A stretch of 64,000 nt of DNA from Zarea fungicola (Eukaryota; Ascomycota; Sordariomycetes; Hypocreales; Cordycipitaceae). Both the position numbers and the translations under genes were made by a program. A model generated the notes under the pieces. The model was not told where the DNA came from and searched no databases. It saw only the letters and a program-made list of their open reading frames with translations. Of the stretch, positions 45,396 through 56,108 are shown one piece after another. Location: contig FWCC01000219.1 in the NCBI GenBank assembly GCA_900169235.1, positions 62,001 to 126,000 of the forward strand. Reading direction: 5' to 3'. Each line of letters opens with the position of its first letter. Position 1 is the stretch's first letter.

Positions 45396-46794
45396 CTATT
45401 GCATATCCTTTTGTTCGGGTACAATGCTTTTCAGCCGTGCTTCCTGAAGTGCGAGTCGTACATTATCCAGCGCCCACTCCTCCATCTTGGTCTCCGTCTC
45501 TTCAGTCCAGGTGCCCATATGTGGCACCAGTATGACATTGTCGTTGGCGAGTAGGCCAGGGTGAACCTCGGGTTCATTCTCAAAGACGTCGAGGCCCGCG
45601 CTGGATACGATGCCGGAATCCAAGGCGTCGACCAGGGCCGCTTCGTCAATAACGGCGCCGCGAGCCGTGTTGATGACTATGATGCCACGCTTCATCATAT
45701 TAAATTCTCGGGTGGAGATGATGTGTCTTGTCTTGGGCTATCAAGAGGGAAAGCGTTGAAAATTAGCTTCAAACTTTTGCGCTTTTCAAAGAGAAAAAAA
45801 GAATGTTTATAAAACCCAGAAAAACGAGACGGGGGGGGGGGGGGGGGCACAAAAAGGACCAGCACGGAAACTGATTGCGGAATCTTTTTATACTTGGTTA
45901 TTTTGTCTTTGCTGAGAAGCACTTACATTGAGTGGTAGGTTCAGACTCAGCACGTCGCTCTCGGCCAGCAACTTGTCAAACGACACATACTCTGCGCCGC
46001 CTTCCTCCTCCGCAGACAGCCGCGTGCGGTTATGATAGCGAATCGTCATGCCAAACACGCGCGCCTTGTTGGCCACATTGCGCCCAATGCCGCCCATGCC
46101 CAAGATGCCGAGCACTTTGCCCTGCGGATCGTGGCCGAGCGCCGGCAGGTGGGCGACGTTGCCTTTTGGGCCGCTGGCGCCGCGAAACGTGCCCGCGCGG
46201 AGTGTCTTCATAGACACGTTGAGGTTGCGGAGGGCACCGAGGATGAGAAAGATGGTCACGTCGGCGGTGGCGTCGTCGACCGCGGTCGGCGTGTTGGAGA
46301 CACGGATGTTGTGGGCTCTGCATGCGGCGACGTCGATTTGGTCATAGCCAGCACCTATCAGAAAATATTTTAGTTCATCAAACACCTTGAATCTTTTTTT
46401 TGTGGGCTAAGCCAAATAATATGGCTTAAGACGAGGCGGAGATCGATATACCCTTGTGACAGACGAATCGTAGACTCTTGGGCAGGGCGGCAATGAGCTC
46501 CTCGTCAAACAAGCCCGTTATGCGCGCGGAGCCATAGGTCCTGAAGATGGCCTCTACACCCGAGAACTCCTCAGACTGGCACTCGGCAATAAACTCGGCC
46601 CTGTTGGTGGACTTGGGCTGGATCATGCCGCCGATTTGGGCAACAGAGGCCAACGCATCATGAGCACTGCAGTGATGTTTCCGTCTTGTTAGTGAGTCGG
46701 CTTACTTATGGGGACAATTGTGGTGTTGGACGAAAGGATGTCAGGCTAACAGGTCAATGCTTCCTAGGTAGAGAAATCTGGCTTTCGAATTCAT
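45396..46794 (-). CDS. D-isomer specific 2-hydroxyacid dehydrogenase (glyoxylate/hydroxypyruvate reductase-like)
   Basis: Four exons (46794-46751, 46666-46452, 46354-45927, 45737-45396) give 342 residues, typical for the family. Exon 1 encodes MNSKARFLYLGSID and joins to LAHDALASVAQIG, as expected for the fungal subgroup; its donor is the less usual GTTAGC, so this junction is the least certain. Other junctions are well supported (CHK/GAGYDQIDV, LNLPLN/PKTRHIIS). Motifs: the NAD-binding VLGILGMGGIGRNVANKARV, catalytic Arg in INTARGAVIDEAALVDAL, Glu in LDVFENEPEVHPGL, and His in VILVPHMGTWTEE. It reduces a 2-oxoacid such as glyoxylate or hydroxypyruvate; which one is not visible. The third intron (189 bp) holds a 17-base G/C homopolymer. 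Confidence 0.88.
45831..45847. repeat. G17 homopolymer inside intron
   Basis: Seventeen consecutive G on the + strand, within the third intron of the hydroxyacid dehydrogenase gene (C run on its coding strand). Confidence 0.95.
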
Positions 46795-47275
46795 CTCTTT
46801 TCAAGTTGGATTTTGTATCGAAAAAAAAAATGAGAACTGGTGTAGTATGTAAGTTGAGAGGAAGGGCAGGCAACATGAGAGGTCTACTCCCATGATAAGC
46901 CTCATAAATGGTGGGGCAATGTGAACAAGAGGGCGCACCACGACGCAGGCATTTAGCTGAGAAATTCGCCTACAAGGCTCATTCTATAATATAACGAGTA
47001 CTTGGTTCATTTAATTGATGAAGGAGCTTTTTGGAGATATATAGTTATATTTGTATTATGATGTGCCTCGGCGGATACTGTCTATGTCTAGTCTCTCCTT
47101 GCATGACAAAGGAAATAGCACGTAGTTTCTGTGCAAGAAAGCGTAGTGATGTCTGAAACATCACACCAAAACCGCGGTTTATGATCTGGAAGAAAATACA
47201 CAACAGGAAAAAAAAAGGAAGAACCGCGGCCTATGTTTATCACGCCAAACCTTCGAGAAGCCAACACCATATCTC
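46795..47275. other. Intergenic spacer
   Basis: 481 bp holding the hydroxyacid dehydrogenase promoter and the 3' end of the DUF1640 gene (both minus). Nothing else supported. Confidence 0.5.
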
Positions 47276-48119
47276 TTACATGAGCAGTCTCCAGGCACCC
47301 AACAGCACCGCCGCGAAACCAGTACAAACGCCCATCAGCCATTGCAGCGTCTGAAACTTGACCTGTTCAAGCTTCTCACGCAACGCTGCCACCTCTTGCT
47401 CGATTTTGGTCTCTGTCTCCTTGATCTTGAGTTCCTGGCTGAGGGCCTCCTCGCGGATGCGGCCCTTCTCGAGGTTGAGGTCGAGACGCACGCTGGCTTG
47501 CGTACGCGAGACCTCGTCGCGCAGACGGCTGCTGAGCTTGGCAATATCGTTGGCGAGGCGTTCATGGGAGCTGCGCGTCGTGTTGGTCTCGGTGCTGTCG
47601 GCGGAGAGCAGCTCGGAGCGCAGCTTTGCAAAGTCAACCTTTTGCGTGTAGGTCGCCTTGGCCGAGTCCTCACGGAGGACCATGGTGCGGGTAAGGTTTT
47701 GTATGCTGCAGTTTAGGCCAGAGTCTCATAATTAGTAATTTTGCTCTTGGTTGAGAAACTTGAGCTGCTGCAAGTTCAGCTCACCTCTCCTCAATAACAT
47801 CACTCAGGACCCTCATCATGGCCACCGACTGCTCCTCGGTGAAGCCCTCGTCGCGCAGGCGCTTGACAAACTTGAGCGTGTCAAAGTGGTGGTCGCGCTG
47901 TCGCATTTGCGTGGTATGAAAGGCTCGTGATAGAGTTGGGCTGCCAGGCAAAGGTGCTGCAGTAGACGTATACGTAGGATATTGTTGTCGTTTAGTGGCG
48001 GGCATGGAGTGCAGGTGGCGAGCTGCCATAGTGGCGGCTACACGGCGAGGGGCAGACTGCCAGCTGAGGCGCGGGAGGAGGAAGCGCGGTACCATCTCGG
48101 CAGTAGTTACTGTCGCCAT
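47276..48119 (-). CDS. FMP32: DUF1640 (Fmp32/CCDC90-like) mitochondrial membrane protein
   Basis: Exons 48119-47785 and 47705-47276 (79-bp intron) give 254 residues. The N-terminus is rich in Arg/Ala and hydroxylated residues with few acids (PRFLLPRLSWQSAPRRVAAT), fitting a mitochondrial presequence. The DUF1640 signature follows: HHFDTLKFVKRLRDEGFTEEQSVAMMRVLSDVIEES, then a long coiled coil (TKIEQEVAALREKLEQVK), and one C-terminal membrane helix WLMGVCTGFAAVLLGAWRLL. The layout is that of yeast Fmp32 and animal MCUR1/CCDC90, inner-membrane proteins linked to cytochrome oxidase assembly or calcium uniporter regulation. The precise role in this fungus is not known. It is divergent from TIM9. 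Confidence 0.9.
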
Positions 48120-48833
48120 TGTGTGGTGGTGTTCTCCGGTTCAAATGGTTTCCGTTGGGCGTTGTGATGGTTTGGGATTGTCAAGACGTAACTTGGATAG
48201 TTGAAGTGTGGAGAGGCGGCACATCGGCGAGCATCGGCCCAAGGGTCTCTCTCTACCTTTTACTGCTATCCAATCGTTCTAACACTGGCTGTTGTGTGCA
48301 AGGAGTGGAACCGGATGTGATAAATATAAAATTGATTCCCATATTTTTGTGTTAATTAATTGTTTTATATGAGTGCAAGGATATTCTATGTGTGTATTTC
48401 CTCCATAGCATTCATTTCCTTATACCCTTCTTACACAAATTCACGTACAGCCCATATTGAGCCACAAGACGTCACAATACAGCCCAACGGCAAACCTAGC
48501 ACCGCCAAGCCAATTCACTTGTAGATGCCTTGCAAATTTGTCAAAAGCCAGGCTTTGCTTTAATTCTATATTTATAAACACTTCTGGATTCCTAAAATGT
48601 ACTGTCTCCTTTATGACCGCATTATTTAACTGTTGACACGATATCTATGGCCGGTTGCACGTGACGACAGCTACCAATTCTTCCCCTTTTGGGCTTATCG
48701 ACAAGCGCAAAGCTTCCAGCCTGGATGCTCCTCGAAATTTCAATCAGCCAGCGTCATCCAAACTACCTCGCTACAACAACAAGAATACAACACCCGCCCT
48801 CTTCACCTATTCATCCCATATCAACCAGCCAAA
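48120..48833. other. Shared promoter region of two mitochondrial genes
   Basis: 714 bp between the DUF1640 gene (-) and TIM9 (+). No other gene supported. Confidence 0.5.
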
Positions 48834-49347
48834 ATGGACATGTACGTCTTATCACAAACCCGATTTCTCACCAATCACACCTAATGCCATGAGTCGAACC
48901 AATGCAACATGAATGGGAGGATCTATATAGGGACAAACTTGGGCTGACCCAACAAAACACAGGCTTTCCGCATCCGAGCAGCGCACCCTGGAGCAGCGCA
49001 TGCAGAAGCGCCAGGTCAAGGAGTTCATGGGCGTATGTACTATCCCAACCCACCACAGGCATCCCGACGCAAGTCAGAGCGGACAAGGTGGCTGCCATTG
49101 AAGCAGATGGCGAGCAAAAAAGATAACCAGGGATGCTAACGTATTCCTCCGACGATTCTAGGCTTTTGGTGGTCTCGTCGATCACTGCTTCATCTCCTGC
49201 GTCGACGACTTCACCTCAAAGGCCCTGTCGTCGCGCGAAAACGGCTGCATCAACCGTTGCGTCCTGAAGTGGATGGCCACACAGCAGCGCGTCAGCGATC
49301 GCTTCCAGGAGCACAACGCACAGCTGTCGCAGCAACTCCAGAACTAA
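48834..49347 (+). CDS. TIM9: Tim9 small intermembrane-space chaperone
   Basis: Exons 48834-48841, 48963-49032 and 49162-49347 give 87 residues. The first exon is only 8 nt (ATG GAC AT). The protein carries the twin CX3C motif of small Tim proteins: HCFISCVDDF and NGCINRCVLKW, spaced by 15 residues between the pairs. The N-terminal helix SASEQRTLEQRMQKRQVKEF and the C-terminal QQRVSDRFQEHNAQLSQQ match Tim9. Tim9 forms a hexamer with Tim10 in the mitochondrial intermembrane space and escorts hydrophobic carriers to the TIM22 complex. The introns are 121 and 129 bp, longer than most here. Confidence 0.95.
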
Positions 49348-50013
49348 ACAAAGTCAGCCATCGTGTTACAAATGCCACAAAAGTCGATGGAAATATTCAA
49401 CTCGGAGGGCGTCACAGGGATGCGCCAATGTATGATTGAGAGGGTTTGCGCTTGTTGATTCGCCAACATCATCTATACCAGAGAAGAGCCTACCCGTCTC
49501 TTGCTGGAAAGGTAGCCCATCCGAGTCCCGGACCAGGCGCTAGAGTGTATTTGGGTGTATTATAGAACGACCATATGAGGAATCAGGAGGTGACTGCGCA
49601 TGTGGGCATGCCACATCCCATGTTGTATTACTAAATTTAAATCTTTACCAAATCATAGTCGTATCCCGGCGATCCATCGTCTGGAAACAAAACTTTAAAG
49701 TAGCATATCACTTCGCATCGTTTTGAGCTGCAAGACCATGCCTAACATTGGAAGCGTTAGAGCGAAAGCGAATAGAGTTATGGTTTTTACTCTTGATATG
49801 GTTTCTGCCTAAATTTTCCATTCCATTTGTGCATTGCTTTTCTGTTTCTGATCCGTTTCACATAAAACACTTCAACGGGTTCCTATAACCAACGCCGGCA
49901 ATAAATAGGCCCAAAAAAACGACAGTAAATGCAAACTTGCATGATTTCTGAATCTGCTTGTCTCCCTTAACATAAATACAAGTAAAATAAATCAAGTAAA
50001 ATAACCGTTGGCT
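49348..50013. other. Spacer between convergent 3' ends
   Basis: 666 bp between TIM9 (+) and NUP192 (-). AT-rich toward the NUP192 end. No gene supported. Confidence 0.5.
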
Positions 50014-53000
50014 TTACTCCGCTAGTTCATCGCTCAGAATATCACGGATGACCTCCAGCTGTGCGACCACCTTGGCCTCGAGCAGATTCTCGCTTGCCTC
50101 GGCGCTGACCTTGGTTGAACGCCACTCTAATTCCCGCTGTCCCATAGGAAGCAGTTTTTCCTTGAGTAGCCGGCGACTCGAGAGCCAATACTCTACGTTC
50201 TCGAGTAAGCCGCTTGCATCCCATTCAACCGCTCCCAGGTCCTGATTGTTAGCCGCCCTCAGTGCTGCCAGGACCCGCATGATAAGAGACAAGGAGTGAA
50301 TTTCCGACGTGCCTAGCAATGTCACATATTGATTCGCTGTCTTGTTGCTAGTTCTGTTCGCGCCCGGTGCTTCGAAACGGTCAACGCTGGCGTCCAGCAG
50401 GTGAGAAAATTGGTTCAGCACGTAGATAATTTCCGGCGCGACCGCGGCGCCGAGCGAGGTGAGTAGGTTGAGCATCAGCGGCAGCAGGCCCTTGACCCAG
50501 ATTCCGTAGCATCGCTGAGCAATAGGAGCATCAGAGTTAGGAGAAATATTGGACTTGAGCATCACCTTGGTTATTTTGGCGGACAAGATATTGCTCAGAA
50601 TACCGTCACAGGCAAGTTGCTCTCCAACTTGAGGTAGCGCAGAGAGCTCCAATAAAAACAGAATCGCTAGCTCGCCGTACACAGGGTCGCCTTGGATTGC
50701 CAGCTGATCGGCCCATGAGAAGAGTGATGTGGCGGCATTAACGACATCGTGCGTAGCCATGATATTTAATACTTGCGTCTGGGACTGTTCAATGGTAGGC
50801 AGCGCCAAAGCAGCCTGTAGGATGGCCGTCAAGAGGCCCAAGTCCTCTGGATACACCTCGGCTTCGCCATCATGGATCAAACTGACAAGTGCTCGGAAAC
50901 CGCGCCCAACAACACTATCCAGTAGACTCAAAACTGTTTGGGTCACTGTCACGGTGGATCCACCCAAGTCGACTGGATCATCAGAAGCACTATCTTCCTT
51001 TCCATTCTGGTCTCCAACGTGGTATGCACGCAGTGTCACATAGAGCGCTTTCAGCAGTACACGATAGTATGCAATAGAGCTGATAGCGAATGGCTCGTCG
51101 ACGCCACTCATTGTGCCAACCAACGTACCCAGTATTTGATTCACATCCTGGACAGGTAGCTTGGATTTGGCTAAACGCTGCACAAGAACAAGTGCTAAGT
51201 TGGCTCGGTCCTGCACCAGTTTCAAAAAGATACTCTCCGGGCCAGGAACGTTTTGGTTGGCGTTGAGACACTGTTGAGCGACTTGCAACATCTGCTTGCC
51301 CACAGTTTGATTGTCGGGAAGGCAAGTGTTCAATTCAACGAGCAGGAATTCCCAAGAGTGGAAAAGAGCAATCTGTGCATCGACGAGCGATAAATTCGTG
51401 TTGGCCAGCTCCATTTCATTCTTGAACCCGTTTGCCTTGCGTCCAAGCCATCCTGGGTCAAACCGCAGCATTGTGCCAGCCTGCTCCAGGTCATAGTAAT
51501 AGTCTGATCCTAGCTTGCCGGGTTCCAAGGATGTACGTTTAAAGTTGTCGACAGAGCAGCCAAAATATTTGTTGGCAAAGTTCTTGGCGAAATTATTATG
51601 CAGAGATTTGTTGTAGCCGGCGACTTCGACGCCTTCACGTAGATAATAATCCAAGTCGTTGATAAGACTCTTGGCCAATCCCTCGGCACTCCCTAAGTGT
51701 CGGGAGTGGTACAGCTGCATTGCGAATGTTTCTGCAATGTATGCAGCAATTCTGGCTTCTTGGCATGCGCGAATACTGTCTGACTTTGCTACAACATTGG
51801 ACGGCTTCAAGGCCCGCACATAGGATCTCAACCCTTCCATATATGATGTATCTTTTTGGAGCGTAAACACAGTCCAAGGCCAGTAATTTTGGGCCGAGGC
51901 AACAAAATCCAAAATAGCCAATGCCTCTGTATTCTCCAAGCTTGCAATATTCTTCAACTTCAACAGGGTCGTTGCAAAGACAGAGTCGGCAGAAATATCC
52001 GTCTTCTTATTGTCCTTAGCCATGGCCTCTCGCGGCGTCTGACCGGTGAGGAGGCAGTTAGACATCCACTGCTGGCGATTTCGCAGAATTGTTGAGAAGA
52101 ATCTCCAAATCGTTTCCACGTCTTCTTGGAGAGCGTACGGCTCACCCAGGCCGGAGAGCAGGGTAATGAATGATTTTGAAATCTGGGGACCAAGATATCC
52201 GAGCAAAGAAGGCGGCTCATTAGAGCTCTTGCCTGCGTTTGACACCAGTGCCTGCAGAAGTGACAAAACGGGCGTGCGGAAAACATCTGATACTGCAGAT
52301 AGGCGAGCTAACAGCGTTGAGCTTTTGAAAAGATAGCCCTCGAGCATAGTAGACGGTCGTTCCAGGTAACTAGCCGCTCGAAGCAGAGATGTAGCAAAAG
52401 TGAGTACAGACACCAATTCGGAGCGAATAAGATTAAGTTTCGATGGGTATAGTGTAGATTCCGGGTTGAGAAGTGCGGAGATGAACGAATACAGCAATGG
52501 TTGGAATCTCAACGTGCCACTGGATGGTGACAAGAAGCTGTCAACGATATACGCCGCGGCAGGCTTCAGGCACGATGTGAGATTGTCCGACTCACTCGAT
52601 TTGCCTATACTATAGCTGTGGTGAATAATCTTGTCCAGTAGTGGCACAACAGTGCTTAGGAGAGAAACATGGCAGATTTCGGCGTCGAAACGCCAAGTCG
52701 AAGTGTTTTCAAATACATCGACAGCTGCATTTGCCATAGCCAAGCTGACTTTGGATAGCACCTTGTCCGAAGTACCCAGCCACGGGTTCATGTCTTGCTG
52801 GCGGCCCGGTGCCTTGTTTCCGGCCTGTCGTTGGATCCCAGACGCAAGTGCAGTGTCGACGACATTGGAGAAGAATAAAAGCGCAGAAGTCAAGAAATTC
52901 AAACGCTCGGAAACTAAATCAAGGCTTCCAGTAAGCTTTGCGAGTTTCCCTGCTCTAGCTTCAGAGCTCAGCAGCTCACTACGAGCTAGGTAGGACCACA

Positions 53001-55556
53001 CTCTGCTGGGCTGGAGCGGTAAGATAGCATCCAGGAACTTGATGCAGGCTGTAATAACACCGATGACAGATTCTTCCGTCGTTGCTAGCTCCTCCTGCAT
53101 GAAGTAGTCCATTGTCTCGCAGATAATGGTCACAATATCTTTCCCGCCACTAATATGCTTACTTGCCTCGGCGAGAAGATCGTCGTCCCTGTGCACCAGA
53201 GCTTCTCTATTCCCGGCTTGCTTAAGATGTTCAACGCGGATAAGCGTGGCGAACAACTCTATTACTTCGGCGATTTCGTCAGGCTGCAAGGACGCAAGTT
53301 GGCATTGATAGCCTTCTTTCATCAGATAAATTTCCAGGCGGCGGCCAAGTAACGACAGAGTTGAGTGTTGGTACTCAATAAGAGCCAAGCGTCCGTTATC
53401 GGTGATGAATCGGCCATGAGTGCCGTCGCGCAACCGGTAGGCATCGTCATCCAGTTGCCTCTTCTTCCATGAAGATGAAAGGGTAATTAGTGGAATCTCT
53501 TCAGTTAAAGAAAATGAGTTGGTATTCTCGTCCTCGTGGACGAGTTCGTAGCCCTGGAAGCCCTTTGGAAGCTTGATGGTCAGAGTTGGTGTTTTCCGCA
53601 AAACGTCCAGAACATCTGCATATCTTTGATCGTCCCCCTCGCCAGTGGCCGTGCAAATTGATTTGCAGAGACTGATGAATGGAAGAAATTCGTAAGGGTA
53701 TCGGTCCATAGACTGCTGGAAGTACCATTCCATGAGTAGGTCATCATTGATAAAAGAAGATACTGTGTCTCCAGAGATACGGAGGCTTTTGAGGGAAGAC
53801 AGATCCCAGTAGCCACGACCGGGTGACAGTAGACTGAACAAGCACGTAAGGCTGTCTGCATGATAGCCAATGTAGCCATAGCTGATTTTGAGGATCTCAG
53901 CAAAGATGATTCGAATTCGAGAACTCAATAGAGGAGAAGCGAAGCCCGAGACAGTTGGACCGAGAGCTTCTGCCATGGCTGCCATGGTATTGAACACCCT
54001 TCCACCCGTGGTTACACTGGAAGCCAGCTGTTCCACAAACTGCGCGTCTCGTGGGGTCGTCGCATTTTCCAGAAAGTGATCGAATTTAGTTGATTCGATA
54101 GAGTAAATACTGCCAGCAGAGTTCCGGCGACCAAGAGTTGCGCGAGAAATTCCTCCAGATTCGAATCTCTCTCTGGCACTCTGCTGCAAGAGGTTGTCTC
54201 TCTTCTCCGTGCGGTTATGGTATGAGATATTCAGTCTATGAAGTAAAAGGGACCAGGTGAATATTGCTGGTGTAGCGCTCTCATTGTCTGTGCTGGCTGC
54301 ATTGAGAATACACTTGTGAATTTGTTCAAGTACCTCTGAAGATAGCAAATAGGAATCAAAGCTGTCATCAGGCTGCCCAGAGTCTTCATCTTTTTCATTC
54401 AGGTAGCCGAGCGAGCGGCGGGGTTTAAGCATGATGACTGATACTGCAGTAGAGAGAGTTTTGAGGGGTATGATTAGCTCAGCAATGCTCTCGTGAATTG
54501 GTTGTACAGAATCGAAGAAGTTATACATCTCCATGAGGGAGAACCACTGTGTCACAGAGCTGGGGGGCGCAAAGGCGTCGCCTAGGCTGTCCACAAGTTG
54601 GAAAACGACGGACAACGCATGGATGATCTCCGTAAATAACGTTCGGAGCCACTCGATTTCAGTCTTTTCGTTTGAAATCAGAGCATCATCGGTAGTAGAA
54701 ATGAGACCGGATTCAATGCGGCCTGTGCAATCCGTTAAAAGCTTAAAGTAAGCTGGAAGGAGAGCTTCGATTTGCTCTTTAGTCGGTCGTGTGCTGAGCT
54801 TGAATGATTCAGCGATCTCTTCCTTGTTCTCGGTGTAGATAGGGAGTCGCCCGTAGAGCTTTATTGAGTTGACATAGTCTATGGCCATTGCATAGTATCG
54901 GCGTTCGCTGAGCAGAGTCTCGAAGAGACGAATGCGTCGGGCACCCTGCTTCTCAAATTCGACAGCAATCTCGTCGGCGTCCAAAGCGGCTGCTGCACCC
55001 AAGTCTGATATAAATGCCGCGCTTTGACCATCTCTGAGTCCAGCAGCTTCCTGCAAGTTCGTTGCATCTTGTGATGATAGTGGTCCGCCGAGGTGACGTG
55101 ATGACCGTGACTGGTGCTCAGCAATCACCACTCGCAGAGCTGCAACAAGGTTGATTTTGGCGCTTTTGCTAAGCCACTCCGCATCTTCTTTCAGAGCTTT
55201 GATGTCGAACTTTTGCGCCGAAGCAGAGGTCACATTGATCGGGGCGGTTTTGGTCTCGAAATCTTTTTTTGAGGCTCCATCGGGGGTTGAGAAGGCTGCG
55301 ATCGGATTTTTCAGCAGTCCATGAACATATTCGTCCGAGAAGAATTCAGCAAGAGCATTGCTGCGCTGTAGTCGCCCGGTACTGTCCGACAGGGCAGTCG
55401 TGACGAGCTTCCATGACCTGTGTTTGAACCGTTAGTATTGATTGGATGGGCCAAGGCAGGTTTGTTGCTAGCTGCGAAAGCTTACAGCAGCACCTTCTTC
55501 CCTGAAAGACACTCCTCCAGGGAGGGAAAATAGACGCGATCCGACACGGGAGCCAT
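50014..55556 (-). CDS. NUP192: Nucleoporin Nup192/Nup205
   Basis: Exons 55556-55486 and 55417-50014 (68-bp intron with TACTAAC branch) give 1824 residues. The 71-nt first exon encodes MAPVSDRVYFPSLEECLSGK and joins at LLSWKLVTTAL. The second exon is one 5.4-kb frame with uniformly helical, repeat-like sequence and no catalytic motifs, as for the large alpha-solenoid scaffold Nup192, an inner-ring component of the nuclear pore. Recognisable family segments include LGGPLSSQDATNLQEAAGLR, LFETLLSERRYYAMAIDYVN, NKYFGCSVDNFKRTSLEPGK and YYDLEQAGTMLRFDPGW. The length is close to other filamentous fungal orthologues (about 1700-1800). It is divergent from trpC. Confidence 0.93.
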
Positions 55557-56108
55557 TGCCACTGTCGTCAATACGGTGGCAGTGGCAGACAACTCATCAC
55601 CTTTCGTCGAGATACGTGGATGATTGTATTGACGCGCCACTGTATCGCGAACTGAAGAGCCAGAGCTTCCAGCTCAGTGGGCCAGCCTTTTTTCCTGGAA
55701 GCTGCTACTAGCCGAGAATCAACCGGGGCTACTACACCTACTTCCTTATTAGGTCGCACCACCCAAAGTAGCAAGCACTACTTCAGACAGACCATGAGCG
55801 GCTTCGGCGCTGTTGCCCCTAGGACGATCGGCGGCCGAATCCACTAAAAAGTCCAACTGGCTATTGTACTAGGGTTCCCTGGCAGCCTACTGGGTAAATA
55901 CAGCAGACCTTAAAAAGCACTTAGTCATTGGCGTTATATTCGCACTGTACAACTGCTCCCAAACACGCGGATCGATACAGTGCACCCTAAAAACGCAAAT
56001 ACAGTAGTCATTGCCGGTTGCCGGAAGAGATCTCCAGTGCGTCTTACGTTTGATAAGTAGACAGTTCTTTTCTGCATCGAACATTCAGTTATCGAAGACA
56101 ACTACACA
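55557..56108. other. Divergent promoter region (NUP192 / trpC)
   Basis: 552 bp. It includes TTAGTCA at 55921-55927, one mismatch from the Gcn4/CPC1 site TGAGTCA, about 180 bp before the trpC ATG. A role in cross-pathway control is only a possibility. No gene supported. Confidence 0.45.

Noticed and set aside
48885..48912. tRNA T-arm-like GGTTCGACTC on the minus strand
   Set aside because: No matching acceptor or anticodon stem nearby; it lies in the first TIM9 intron.
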